The notes beneath the pieces were generated by a model. The model was given only the letters and a program-made list of their open reading frames with translations, ran no database searches and had not been told where the DNA came from. Positions 53,516 through 64,000 of a stretch of DNA of 64,000 nt are shown piece by piece. Numbering within the stretch: position 1 is the first letter of the stretch; every line of letters starts with the position of its first letter. A program made the translations under genes and the position numbers. Origin of the DNA: Acestrorhynchus altus (taxonomy: Eukaryota > Chordata > Actinopteri > Characiformes > Acestrorhynchidae); NCBI GenBank assembly GCA_034509495.1, contig CM067518.1:3605528-3669527 (forward strand), in the 5' to 3' direction.

Positions 53516-54648
53516 CGCTACATACCGAAGAGTAATCAGAAACGCTGATCTGCAGACACAAGAGGGCAGTGTTCATGTCTGAGATCTTCACCAGCCCGTC
53601 ATGAGCCAACCAGTAGGTAGAACATGCCAAACTGGTGCTGATATAAATAAACAGTGATCCAGTAAAAACTACAGAGCAGCTGTGTCATATCACCAGCATT
53701 AAGGTTACAGGGTACAGGTACAGGTTACAGGTACAGGTACAGGGTACAGGGAGTCATTCAATGAGTGTAAAATGACTGTAATGTGCAAAAATAAGATTTA
53801 AAATAATAAAAATATAGTATAAAGCAGAAAACAATATAATACAACAAACACAAAAACAACAACAGAAGGAGAAATACAAATAAAATTAAACGGATAAACA
53901 AGGAATTAGAAGCATGATAATAGAAACAGGAAAATTCTAACAGCAATTATAATAAAGATAAGTAAAGATTTTTTTAAATGACTAAAGTGACGACTCATGA
54001 AATCAGAAGAGTGACATTAGATAACATTCGCATGGTTGCGAATAACAGGCAGGTGGCCTGTTTCTCCAAAAAAAAAAAAAGAAAGTGACGTGAATGGATT
54101 TTGTCTTTGGATTGGATTAAAACTGGACATTCTAAAACCTCTTCAGAAGAACAGGCCTCTGCTGAACTCATCCATCCAACACCGTATTTAATCAGAGCTG
54201 AATGCCACAGTACAGCTTCTGTTCAGTCTCACTTGTCCTCCAGTTTCCTCCACGTCCCTGTTATAATGTAGGTCTTTCACTTCTCTGACAACAGCAGAGG
54301 TGGCATCACTTGAAGAACCATCTAATGCACCTTATTTTGGCCACACTTTACAATAAGGGTACATGAATTAACTGTAATTATGACAGTAATAAACATGACT
54401 ACATGGTTTATTAATGTCCCAACTCATTATTAATTTACACTACTTAAGATATTATTAAATATTTGAGTAATATTTGAGCAGCAGCCAATTGCATATAGTC
54501 TACTCTCTACTTATAACTAACAATAGGAATAATAACTGACCTACAGTGTGTGGGCAAAAGTATTGGGACACCTGCACGTTCATTGTTTCTTCTCAAATCG
54601 AGGCTATTGGCTGTTCTTGTGACAGTGTGTGTTGGTGCGATTGCGTAG

Positions 54649-54832
54649 GGCGGGGGTGTCCAGTCTTATCCGTAAAGTTAAAGGGCCGGGGCCAACAAAG
54701 CGGGACCAAAGACTGAGACCGACTGATTAAACAAGCAGAATCAGGTCAATCAATAAAGCTCCAGCTTGTTTGGAATGAAAACCTGCAGCCACACCGGCCC
54801 TTTGCGGATACGATTGGACACCCCTGGTGTAG
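54649..54832. mobile_element. MITE with GGGTGTCCAGTCTTATCCG ends
   Basis: Starts GGGGTGTCCAGTCTTATCCG and ends CGGATACGATTGGACACCCC, with CCGG/GGCC-rich inner parts (AAAGGGCCGG, CCGGCCCTTT). A clear terminal inverted repeat of about 30 bases. Confidence 0.88.
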
Positions 54833-56229
54833 GGTGTTGATTGGAAAGTGTCCTTGGGTATCTAAAGTCATTTGGACCCTCGGATCACAAAGAAATGCGT
54901 CCTAAGATGAGTGGATGGATTATTATCTAAACGTTGAACTTTTACAGTCTATTAAATTACAAAACACCTAAAAAGCCAAGATGTTAGATGTTAGATGTTA
55001 GATTTGAGTTTGGTCAAGCTGGACATACTAGTTGGCCAGAGTTGTCACACTTGCACATTCTGTTTGTCCAGCTTGGTTCAGTTGAGCTTAAACATACCCT
55101 TTGCTGGTCAAAAGCGAAACTGGCATACAAAGCTCAACTAGCTTGATCTGACCAGACTCCAGCAGAGCTCACACTACGCTGGTACAAAGAGTTAAAGAGC
55201 AACAGCAGCAGACTTTTAGCCCCATCTTCTTTCTCTGTGCTCTGAAGGTCCTGGAGGACCAGCCATTGGTCTTCATGATGTAATCAGGAGTGGGTTACTT
55301 GACAAAAAGTTGCTACCTTAGATATCTAGCATTGATTATGGCTGACAAACATTGTTACCATGGTGTCATCACGCCAGCTATGGCCCTCATCCAAAATCAC
55401 CAGCGTTGTTGTGTCACACACTATCAAATGATACAACCAGCTACCAGACTGGGCTACATTTTTCAGCCGCTGTTGTTGCCCTTTAAGTACGTTGTGGATA
55501 TTTCCTGCAGCAAACCTTCTCACCACAACACCCAGAAGACATAAGTAAAGGACTTTATTTGAGGTACATTAGACCCAAGACATCGCAGACATTTTAGTCT
55601 AAACAACAGTTTAGCCTCATGATTTGTGCTCAACATCATAAAAAAAAAAACTCATAAGACACTTCAATGACAATTGGACACTCTTGACGATTGACCTTCG
55701 GGTTATATTCAGGATACATTTTCTTCAACAGCGAGTTGTGCTCATCAGAAGACGGTGTCAACAACAAAAAGCAACACAGAAAGAACCACTACGATCTAGA
55801 TTCCATCAGATACATACTACTGCATTGGTGCCATTACTGTTATCTGGTCCAACAGCGACGCTTAACTTCAGTCAGCGTACGTCAGATAATAATGGTACGT
55901 TGATTGGAAGCACTTAAACGGTTTAAAGTGAGAGTTTGACACTGTGTTACAGATTAAAGCACACAATAGAGTTCCAGAAACCACATAAACAGGACTATTT
56001 AAATTTACTTCACTCCCTGTTTGAGGCAAATGTGTGATTTAGGAAACATAAAGGAGCATCCATAGCAGGGTAAAAGGGGAACATAGTGGGCATTTGATGA
56101 ATTTTCATAAACTCAAATTTTAATATAATAGAGATTGATTGTCATAAACTGATTTGGGAGCTTAATTACTTTAATACTTAATTTCAACACATTAATACTT
56201 AATTAAAGTATGTAAAAATTCAGTACAAG

Positions 56230-57350
56230 CTGTTGTAAGTGGGAGAGCTATATTGATATTTGGGCACCCCTGCTCAAAAAATCTTCTTTAAAGACTTATT
56301 ATATAAAATGATACACAGTACAGCTGGTAGATAAATGCTTTAAAACTGGACCATCATAAGGATAGTGCTTTCTTTAACATTTTGAGCAAGATTACTTTTG
56401 CGTTTAACTCTCCGCCGGTCAGTTACGCAGCTTGTAAACATTTTTTTGTAACCAGCTGTATTATTCAGTTCATGTTTGAGGGATTTGTGAGGGCCGTAGC
56501 AAAATCTCCAGATTACGTGGATAATGAAGTGCATTTAGACTTTTCATTTTCAGCTTTTTTACAGACTGTGATGTTTTCCTTCAGGATTCGCTGGTAATTA
56601 ATTGAACACATGCTTCCCTCAGTGAAACGTTTTCTGTGCCACATGCTCTAATATGACGGTTACAGCACCATCGTTAACAGTTGGAGACATGCTTTTTTTC
56701 TCCTGACATACTTTTGCTCATTGCAGCCAGAAAGTTCTATTTTAACTTCATCAGTCCACAGGACTTGTTTCTAAAATGGATCAGGCTTGTTTAGATGTCT
56801 GATACTGAATTTTGTGCTGAGGGTGCAGGGAAGGCGTTCCTCTGATGATTATTCCTGGAAGATCACATTTGTGCAGTTGTGGCTGTACAGGAGAACAGTG
56901 CACCACCATTCCCGAGTCTGCTAAATCTTCCTGAAACAGGAGTTTTGCTTTTCTAGCAATTCTAACAGTAGTTTTCGTCCTGTTCATTGCCAATTTCATC
57001 ACAATTCCACACATATAGGGACAATTTACCTGTAAATACATTGATGCCTTGTTATAATGTTCTCCTGCTCTGTGGACATCAGTTACTTGTATGTTCTAAA
57101 GTGCTAGGCAGCCGCTTAGAGAAGCCCATGGCTGCTGATTGTTGGGACAGGGTTTGAGGTGTATTTATAAAGCTTTTCAAGTATTTATAAAACATAATTT
57201 TACTAATAATGATATCAAACTATAACATTAATTAAGCTAATTAAGGTCTTCATCCTTAACTTTATTTGTATTTTTATTTAACTTTTCTTGTATTAAACTA
57301 TTCACAATAACAAAATAACAAAAAAAAAAGGGTGCCCGAAGTTTTGCATA
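56230..57350. mobile_element. DNA-transposon-like element of about 1.1 kb
   Basis: Bounded by ATATTTGGGCACCCC on the left and GGGTGCCCGAAGTTTTG on the right. The inside (TTCATCAGTCCACAGGACTT, TTCCTGGAAGATCACATTTG) resembles the reverse strand of a decayed transposase. No intact frame. Confidence 0.55.
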
Positions 57351-57768
57351 CCATTGCACAGTCACATGACAGCATCCTTTGATATGCGAATCACAACACA
57401 CACCAAACACATGGGGAACAATACTTTAAACAGTATTTTAACCTATCCAATATGAGCGAGGTTATTATATAAAGACATATTGATTATTATTATTATTATA
57501 AGGTAGCACCCTAGGCCCTCAATCATGGACAAATGTTGCAGCAGTGTTTTTTATATGTAATATAGTAACAAGGGGGGTTAAACGGGAATACAATTGGTTG
57601 CGTAACAAATGCTATACCATACCTTCATCAACATAAGCAAGACCTGAGAGTGTAATCATTTGTTTCATGTTGTGCAGTGTCTGTGTATGTGGTGTGTATT
57701 TGGTCAGATAGAATGTCACAGTGATAAACACAAAGCTTGCATTTATAAAAATGTTCTAGCTGATGACA

Positions 57769-57828
57769 TCACGGTCTGTCCACCTTGATCTGAAGGATGT
57801 CAGACAGGCCGGGTCTTTTCCGCAGAGC
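57769..57828 (-). CDS. fbxo41: fbxo41 last exon and stop
   Basis: Encodes ALRKRPGLSDILQIKVDRP then TGA, parallel to the C-terminus of mammalian FBXO41. Acceptor ctttgaatcag. Confidence 0.92.
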   Translation of the reverse strand, partial: ALRKRPGLSDILQIKVDRP

Positions 57829-58882
57829 CTGATTCAAAGAACAAAAAAAAGAGTCGGTCCTTGCGTTTAACCATCAATGCAAACCACAGCCAACTATTAC
57901 TTATGATAAATGAACACACGTCAACATCAGTCAACACAAATAATTGTGCTCTATAATGTTCATATCGCACACGTACTAAAGGAAGTAAAGGGGACAATGG
58001 GACATATAAAGCCATAATGGTCTAATTAGTCAATTATTGAACGTTAAATCAATTCATTATTATTCAACTACTGAAAAAGTTACTGTTTGCAGCAAAACCC
58101 AGTGGTTCATGGGGCTTTAAATGGCCCATACATTGACCATCGATCTTTGGCGCCATTGATTGGCCAATGTGATATGACATAAAGCATGTTCTAATCTAAA
58201 CCCAAAGTCCTTCTACCCGGTTTGAGTAACTTTAACCATTTTATACTTAAAAACGGTGACAATGAAAGTCTTTAGTTGCCATGATCACACTTTTACTGCC
58301 AAACTGCTGTTCGCTAGGTTGTGGGGTATGTACTGGAAACGTTCTGAAGGATAAAGAGAGCGATGTGAACTCAAGGTGAAGAAAGTTAGGTAGATGCAAA
58401 CAGCCACAGGTGAGATTAAACTAGAAAGTCTAAAGGATTCGTGTAGGCAGTGAGAAGGAGAAATTGTGGAAGATGAAAGGTACAGCTTTTAATGCCAATA
58501 CTCAGGAAAAGGGCAGGCCTATTTTATTTTTGTACAATAATGCAGTAAAAATGTGTGTTTGAGTAGAAGCACTATCTTGTATTTAACTATGTTACTCACG
58601 GAAGCCCAAATTTAAGGTTTGTCAGATAAGGTAAGTTATTTATCTATCCTACAGGCTGGATTCAGTGGAAAGCAGGGATCACGGCTTCACACTGTCTGAT
58701 GGAAACGTGCCGTACCTTGCATCTTATTTTTTACGTCAGTGTAATCCAGCAATTCACCTGCAAATTACTGACAATCTCATCAAAGAGCTTCGTTGCTTCT
58801 TCACTCTCAGCATCCTCAAAGTAATCTGCAATACTCATCTGCACCACAATGTTCTTCAGCTTCGCACACACACCTGGAGAGC

Positions 58883-58942
<60 letters not shown>

Positions 58943-60054
58943 GAACCGGTCTGCACACTGCCCTCAAATCACATCGAGCTCCTAAGTCGTCTCAAACAGA
59001 CTCACTGTTAAAGTGCAGAATGGCTTTAGCAGTGACAGGTGTGGAGACGAAGATCAGTGTGTGCAGCTGCTGCAGTCCCTCTCTGCACAGCTCTGCTGCT
59101 CCCTCCTGGCTGATCTCACTCATGTGGTCCAACTCCAGCACGCACACACCTGCACAGTTCCTCACTGCGGAGAGCGGCAGAGAGAAAGGAAGACAAAGAG
59201 ACACGGAGGAAGACGAAGGTTCTGAATGTCTTTAGCTGAGTCTCAAATCTGACTTACCCAAAGAGGTCAATCCCTGAATGCCACATCCAGCCCCACCGAT
59301 GCCCACCTGCTGCAGGTTAGGCCAGCAGCGGCCGATTGTCTGTAAGCAGCGGTTGCTGAAGCGACTGGGCTGCTGGCTGAGGATCAGAATCACTCAAAGG
59401 TTAGGACACCGCAGGAACACGTTTGTTTTTGCTCATTTGATCTTCATTTTAACACGATGGAGGTGATATAACTGAACACATAAAACTGACGAAATTCTTT
59501 GAAAATCATTAGAAATTTAACTTTCTTGTGGGGAAAAGTCAGGACACCCTCACGTTTAGTTTGGTTTGCTCTTGATTGTTGGAGTGAATGGAATTAGAAA
59601 TCAGCCGTTCCACTTTCCAAACTTCTACAGCTAGCTCATGCCAGAAGAACATCAGGATTGCCTACCCTTGACCTAGACAAAGACCAGGACTTTGGACAGA
59701 TGAATCCAAAGTTGAATCATTTGGGAACATTAACAGACGACACGTTTGACCCAAACCAAACACACCTTATAGAACAAGAACCTCAGATCAGCTGTGACGC
59801 ATGGGGAGGGAAGTGTTGTGTTTTGGGGCTGCTTTGCTGCAGCAGGGTCTGGAGATCTCTCCATCGTAGAGACCACTGTGAAATATTTATTGTATCAGAG
59901 AGACCATCTGTACAAGGGCTGATGCTGAAGTTTCACTTGTCTTAAAGGAGAAAGGGTGTCCAAACATTTTCCTCACACTGTTGAGTTATATCACCTCCAT
60001 CTCTCAATATTGTAAAAAAGAAGACCAAACGTCCATATGTTTAAATATGCATAA

Positions 60055-60118
<64 letters not shown>

Positions 60119-60696
60119 ATGATGAGGGCTCACTGTGGCTTTACTGATATGTACAGGCTGGTGGTGGTGATGATGATGATGATGATTGATGATGAGGATC
60201 ATGCAGGATGATGATGGCTCACCATGGCTGTAGAGGTGCTGTGTGTAAGTAACTGATGTCTCTACATCCTGCTCCTAAAGCCCAGATCACCTCCTGACCC
60301 ACAGGGTCTGACGAGCTCCTGCAGTCACACAGTCCAGTATTAGTAAATGTCTCGGCTCTACTCCGTGTGTGTTTGTGAAGTGTGTGTGTTTGTGAAAAAT
60401 TGATATTCATTAATATAATGTGTTGATCATTGTGTCGGCATGTTAGTGTCTGCATTAGATTTCACACTCACCTGTATGTAAGTGAGCACAGTGCTCTGCA
60501 GTGGCAGCTGACAAGCCACAGGGACCGATCTGTCAGAATGTTGGGGCAATGAGAGATAGTCAGAGACATGAGACTCCGCCCTGCTGACTTTAGCACCGCC
60601 TCCAAACCCACCTCCAGACAGCCCCTGGACAGGGAAAGTAATACATAGAGGACTGGACCCTGTAAACTCTTAACAAAACTCCTCTTTAAACAGCCT

Positions 60697-60756
<60 letters not shown>

Positions 60757-60890
60757 ATATAATACCTTGTGCACTTCTGATATTCTTCTTTACTCTCTTT
60801 CCGGTTGCGGGAGCGAGGCTTGAGGTTTTGCAGAGAGAGCGACTCTGTCTGACTACACCACTGAGACAGAGTCACTAAAAACTGCACACA

Positions 60891-60938
<48 letters not shown>

Positions 60939-61043
60939 AACAGTATATATTTCTGGTTGGTGGACTATTCTCAGTCCAGCAGTGACACTGAAGGGTTTAA
61001 AAACTCCAGCAGCACTAAAGAAAAGGGTGAAAGGTGTGTGTGT

Positions 61044-61103
<60 letters not shown>

Positions 61104-61755
61104 CTTAAATCAGTTATGTGTCATACCTTGGATGAGATGCGTGCATTTTCCAGTGTTACTCTTGTCCACACTGCAGGGTGACGAGCAACACTCCACCAAT
61201 CCCTACACACCTGTAACACACACACACACACACAATGTCTCATTGAGACCACTGTAGTCCAGCTGCTTCTCTGAATCTTCTTCACACTGGTATTTAATGG
61301 TCAGGACCCCAGAGGACAGAGCAGTTATTATGTGACTCAGCACTGCAGTGACACTGACAGGGTGGTGGTGTATTAATGTGTGTTGTGCTGGTATGAGTGG
61401 ATCATTTAAACACTGTGTCCACTCACTGTCCACTCTATTAGACACTCCTACCTGGTTGCTCCTTCCTGTAGATGTAAAGTCAGAGACAGAAGCTCATCTG
61501 TTTCTTCAGAGTTTGGGTTGGACATCCACTAATGCTCACAGGACAAAGTTGGCTAAATGTTTCTGGTTGGTGGGCTATTTTCAGTCCAGCGGTGACAGTG
61601 AGGGGATTAAACACTCCAGCAGCACTGCTGTCTTATCCACTCATACCAGCGCATCACACACTAACACACCACCACCATGTCAGTGTCACTGCAGTGCTGA
61701 AAATGACCCACCACCAGCATATCTTCCCCACCTATTTCACTCACACACACACACG

Positions 61756-61832
<77 letters not shown>

Positions 61833-62056
61833 GTGCAGCAGTGAGTAGCGAGCGTGTATCCAGGTAAGTGAAGACACAGAAAAGCCATGCCCTCATCTTC
61901 ATCCGTTCTGAACACATCATGGTTTCAGCAGATTTGTTGCTATGGCAACAGGTTGGGCAGTGAAACGTGGAGTTTTCTGTCCGAAACCAAAACAACATTC
62001 AGGACAATTTATTAAGATTATTAATATCTGTAATCCAGAAAATGTAGAAAAACCCA

Positions 62057-62098
<42 letters not shown>

Positions 62099-62337
62099 AC
62101 CTGTCTTGCTGTATGTTCTGTAACATCTGTGTGAGTGTAGATCCTCCTGTGACTCAGCAGTGTAGATGGACCAGCTGTCTGAATCGCACTCGGTGCCGAA
62201 ATGAGTGTGGGGAGTCCAACATGGAGATAGAGGGGCCCTCCGTGGAGACCCCTGGAGTCCTGCACACAGCACATGATAATACTGTGCCTCCAGGGAAGCA
62301 GGGGACCCATCCAAATCCACCTCACACCCCCCAGAAC
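57769..62337 (-). CDS. fbxo41: fbxo41, F-box protein 41, C-terminal half
   Basis: Minus-strand exons: 62337-62101 (5' edge uncertain), 61907-61831, 61210-61127, 60881-60766, 60624-60472, 60318-60223, 59376-59258, 59164-59006, 58873-58758 and 57828-57769. From 61907 onward all phases join for 325 residues to a TGA. The F-box reads MKMRAWLFCVFTYLDTRSLL plus TAAQVCRDWWSVARHP. The rest is the leucine-rich-repeat-like region of FBXO41 (ISHCPNILTDRSLW, DPVGQEVIWALGAGCRD, RFSNRCLQTIGRCW, GGAGCGIQGL, VLELDHMSEISQEGA, IADYF, RPGLSDILQIKV). FBXO41 is a neuronal F-box protein of SCF ubiquitin ligases, linked in mammals to neuron migration and centrosome control. The zinc-finger and coiled-coil N-terminus lies mostly beyond the right edge. 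Confidence 0.88.
58758..58873 (-). CDS. fbxo41: fbxo41 exon
   Basis: Encodes SVCAKLKNIVVQMSIADYFE then DAESEEATKLFDEIVSNLQ. On the coding strand the acceptor is a (CT)n array ending cgctctccag, a very long pyrimidine tract. Confidence 0.95.
58878..58939. repeat. (GA)n forming the acceptor tract of a fbxo41 exon
   Basis: On the coding strand it is (CT)n ending 5 bases before the AG at 58874. Confidence 0.97.
59006..59164 (-). CDS. fbxo41: fbxo41 exon
   Basis: Encodes VRNCAGVCVLELDHMSEISQ, EGAAELCREGLQQLHTLIFV and STPVTAKAILHFN. Acceptor gccgctctccgcag, donor AACA|GTGAGT. Confidence 0.95.
59258..59376 (-). CDS. fbxo41: fbxo41 exon
   Basis: Encodes QQPSRFSNRCLQTIGRCWPN then LQQVGIGGAGCGIQGLTSL. 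Acceptor ttctgatcctcag, donor TTGG|GTAAGT. Confidence 0.95.
59500..59980 (+). pseudogene. Tc1-like transposase relic in fbxo41 intron
   Basis: GACAAAGACCAGGACTTTGG followed by ACAGATGAATCCAAAGTTGA is the DDE-region signature of Tc1 transposases. Further decayed sequence runs to GGTGTCCAAACATTTTCC. Confidence 0.65.
60056..60190. repeat. (CTG)14(ATG)8 and (GAT)n trinucleotide arrays
   Basis: Uninterrupted CTG array followed directly by ATG units, with more GGT/GAT units at 60160-60190. Transcribed from the minus strand it is CAU then CAG repeats in a fbxo41 intron. Confidence 0.97.
60223..60318 (-). CDS. fbxo41: fbxo41 exon
   Basis: Encodes SSSDPVGQEVIWALGAGCRD then ISYLHTAPLQP. Acceptor gtgtgactgcag, donor CCATG|GTGAGC in phase 2, completing Cys in the next exon. 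Confidence 0.94.
60472..60624 (-). CDS. fbxo41: fbxo41 exon
   Basis: Encodes GCLEVGLEAVLKSAGRSLMS then LTISHCPNILTDRSLWLVSC and HCRALCSLTY. Acceptor tccctgtccag, donor TACAG|GTGAGT. Confidence 0.94.
60699..61101. repeat. (GT)n, (CA)n, (GT)n arrays around fbxo41 exon 60766-60881
   Basis: (GT)n at 60699-60754, (CA)n at 60891-60932 and (GT)n at 61034-61101. On the coding strand these are CA past the donor, TG at the acceptor, and CA at the start of the upstream intron. Confidence 0.97.
60766..60881 (-). CDS. fbxo41: fbxo41 exon
   Basis: Encodes FLVTLSQWCSQTESLSLQNL then KPRSRNRKESKEEYQKCT. The acceptor is tgtgtgtctgtgtgcag, again TG-rich, and the donor ACAAG|GTATTA runs into a CA tract. Confidence 0.93.
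61127..61210 (-). CDS. fbxo41: fbxo41 exon (F-box end)
   Basis: 28 codons, VCRDWWSVARHPAVWTRV then TLENARISSK. The acceptor follows a TG tract (gtgtgtgttacag); the donor is AAG|GTATGA, with a CA tract some 25 bases on. Confidence 0.92.
61310..61720. mobile_element. Palindromic dispersed repeat, copy 3
   Basis: CACTGCAGTGACACTGACAG to GGTATGAGTGGAT at the left is inverted at the right as ATCCACTCATACC to GTCAGTGTCACTGCAGTG, arms of about 70-80 bases. It occupies most of a 620-base fbxo41 intron. Confidence 0.8.
61740..61830. repeat. (CA)45 at a fbxo41 donor site
   Basis: Near-perfect array with two CG interruptions; on the coding strand the exon's CAG is followed directly by (GT)n. Confidence 0.97.
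61831..61907 (-). CDS. fbxo41: fbxo41 F-box exon
   Basis: Encodes ERMKMRAWLFCVFTYLDTRS then LLTAAQ. Acceptor catgatgtgttcag. The donor is the first GT of a long GT array that starts immediately after CAG. Confidence 0.82.
62060..62097. repeat. (GT)n beside fbxo41 donor at 62101
   Basis: On the coding strand a CA tract begins within the donor sequence GTGACACACA. Confidence 0.96.
62101..62337 (-). CDS. fbxo41: fbxo41 exon before the F-box (5' edge uncertain)
   Basis: Encodes GTECDSDSWSIYTAESQEDL and RTYSKT and ends at donor ACAG|GTGACA, phase 1, which fits the F-box exon. The acceptor tctgtag at 62338 has a poor pyrimidine tract; the frame is also open further upstream. Weak similarity to the Ser/Asp-rich linker of mammalian FBXO41. 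Confidence 0.55.
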
Positions 62338-62439
62338 CTACAGACATGGTTCGCAGCCGGCCGCCACTGTACCTTCATAGAGAGCGGAACCACATGTGAG
62401 AAACACAACGGAATTATTTGGTGAATTATTATTGTTGAT

Positions 62440-63291
62440 GAATTAAAAACTAAAGCTAAACTAGGAGCCATGCATGATTCACAGGAAATCGTAGGATGAT
62501 CAGGAGTTACCTGATAAGTGGACTGCCCCTGCCATCGTACTGCTGATAATAGCACCTAGACATCCCTGATACGCTGTAGCTCCTCTGACGAAGGACAAGA
62601 ACATGACAACATTTTTTATCGCAGGATATTTGGTTAATAATGCCATGAAACAAAAATGTACTTCTTACAGAATATTTCTCATTTTAAAACCTACTGCAGG
62701 TCTTTCATCTGATGTTGAGTTAAACCGTGACTGTCCCTTTGGGAACTCAATAATGACCCTTAATTTGCTTTTAGGCTGTGGCTCTCTGTGGACTCTCTGA
62801 TGCAGATAAACCAATCTACACCTGTTGGCACGATGCCTAATGCCAGGACGTGGCCTAGAGGAGTACGAAGCCCCCCAGCACTGAGCAGTGGAACAGTGGT
62901 CTCTGGACTGACCTATTGTTATAAGGCTTCTGTACAAAAGTCAAATCTGTGCGTTTCATTCAGAGGTAAAATATCAGGGTGAAAAACAGGCTTGTAAATC
63001 TGCATCTGAGCATTTTTCACCCCATAGTCACATCTCAGACAGCATGTTCAAATTGGGTTCATAGGGGGCAGGGAGAGGGGGGGTGCATTGGCTGGGTGGG
63101 TTCCAGGTGGGCATGGGCTCTGTGTGCTGTTACTGGGACCCAGATGGGATTCCCAAATGGCCCCATCATTACAGACCACTTTATCCTCACGTGGGTCCCA
63201 TCTAGGCCCCACGTGCCGTGTACAACACAGATGGAGTCCTTGTTCAACCCTTGATTTGTCCTAATAATACCCCGTGTCCTAAATGTCAACA

Positions 63292-63346
<55 letters not shown>

Positions 63347-63907
63347 TATACTTGTAATATCTGTAAATGATTTTATTACTGGAAGGTCAAAAATTACCCA
63401 AAGACAATCTTTGTACCCTGGAGGTGTACAGCTTCCTGATCCCATCAGAGATCCTGGTGGGCATCCATATGTGGGGCCAACTGGGCTACTCATAGTAGAT
63501 GACCCTACATGGACATGCAATCTGGGATATATACTATTAATTCACCAAATGACATATATTAAAGGATTTCTTATTGACAAGGCTTTCGGTATATATATAT
63601 TATTTGGACAGAAGTATTGGGACACTTGCTTATTTATTTTGTGTTTATTTATATGTTTCTTCTGAAATCAAGGATATTGTATGGAGCACCATCATTCCAG
63701 AGAGTATAGTTCCACTGCTCCACAGCTCAATGCCATACTAATCACAATTTTAAAAAAGAAATAAAAAAAAAAATGAAATTATGCAAACAAATGAACCTCT
63801 CACAATAGTATAATTCTCTGACACGCAGTGGTTTTTATAGTAGATACAGTATAAAGAGGATATCTCTTATAGTTGACTGTAACTGGGTCAAGATGTGATA
63901 TCCCTAC
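62440..63907. repeat. Repeat-filled fbxo41 intron
   Basis: Contains a transposon-like repeat (62700-62900; GCAGATAAACCAATCTACAC and GCATGATGCC-like GGCACGATGCCTAATGCC), the block at 63056-63250 shared with 33690-33860, (GA)n at 63296-63343 and a TATTGGGACAC end at 63613. No further exon was recognised. Confidence 0.55.
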
Positions 63908-64000
63908 CTGATATGGTGCTCCTCGGGCACCAAGTGCTCCATGGGGAGATGCAATGTCTGAGTGTGTGTGTGAGAGAGTGTGCAGGTTCTGCAGCTGTTT
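63908..64000 (-). CDS. Possible upstream exon of fbxo41, cut by the window edge
   Basis: An open minus-strand frame (QLQNLHTLSHTHSDIASPHG) runs into a good donor CAG|GTAGGG at 63908. QLQ followed by Ser-rich sequence is what follows the coiled coil in mammalian FBXO41, but the phase (0) does not fit the next exon found (needs 1), so another exon or another frame is implied. Confidence 0.3.

Larger units (their letters stand above)
52961..57768. other. Spacer between dclk2 and fbxo41
   Basis: No conserved coding sequence seen. Contents: (GATT)-like repeats at 53025-53110, a segment shared with dclk2 intron 1 (53200-53515), GGTACA repeats at 53705-53750, a MITE at 54649, and a larger DNA-transposon-like element at 56230-57350. 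Confidence 0.55.

Noticed and set aside
55290..55917. Open frames of 77-84 codons in the dclk2/fbxo41 spacer
   Set aside because: No similarity to known domains, no neighbouring exon or splice pattern.

Overview
The window is vertebrate nuclear DNA, almost certainly from a ray-finned (teleost) fish. The genes are split into many small exons with GT..AG introns and encode vertebrate-specific proteins. Introns and spacers are packed with long (TG)n, (TC)n and (GA)n microsatellites, palindromic MITEs and decayed Tc1/mariner copies of a kind common in teleosts. Some dispersed repeats resemble ones I associate with otophysan fishes, but that narrower placement is an inference.

Four protein-coding genes were rebuilt by hand from conserved protein blocks, splice sites and reading phase. 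(1) fhip1a, minus strand, about 10.8 kb down to base 1; its 3' end lies outside the window. It encodes the FHIP subunit of the FTS-Hook-FHIP dynein adaptor. (2) sh3d19, plus strand, 15,617-31,474, complete: 15 coding exons, 837 residues, with only two C-terminal SH3 domains. (3) dclk2, minus strand, 51,830 down to 37,882, complete: 16 coding exons, 708 residues, two doublecortin domains and a Ser/Thr kinase domain. (4) fbxo41, minus strand, from beyond 64,000 down to 57,769: the F-box and all of the C-terminal leucine-rich-repeat-like region are present, the N-terminus is not.

Layout: fhip1a and sh3d19 lie head to head around a GC-rich, CCAAT-containing stretch near 15.1-15.25 kb. sh3d19 and dclk2 lie tail to tail across a repeat-rich spacer (31.5-37.9 kb). 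dclk2 and fbxo41 are in tandem on the minus strand, separated by 53-57.8 kb. To my knowledge FHIP1A, SH3D19 and DCLK2 sit in the same region of human chromosome 4q31, whereas FBXO41 is on human 2p13, so the dclk2/fbxo41 junction may be a synteny change.

The most unusual structure is the link between repeats and gene architecture. About ten 3' splice sites in the four genes are preceded by TG repeats instead of an ordinary pyrimidine tract. One fbxo41 5' splice site opens a (GT)45 array. One short fbxo41 intron has a CA tract near its 5' end and a UG tract near its 3' end. The dclk2 stop codon appears to lie within the terminal repeat of a MITE. I found no operon, CRISPR array, rRNA gene or tRNA gene. 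All exon calls are predictions made by eye, without alignment or transcript data.
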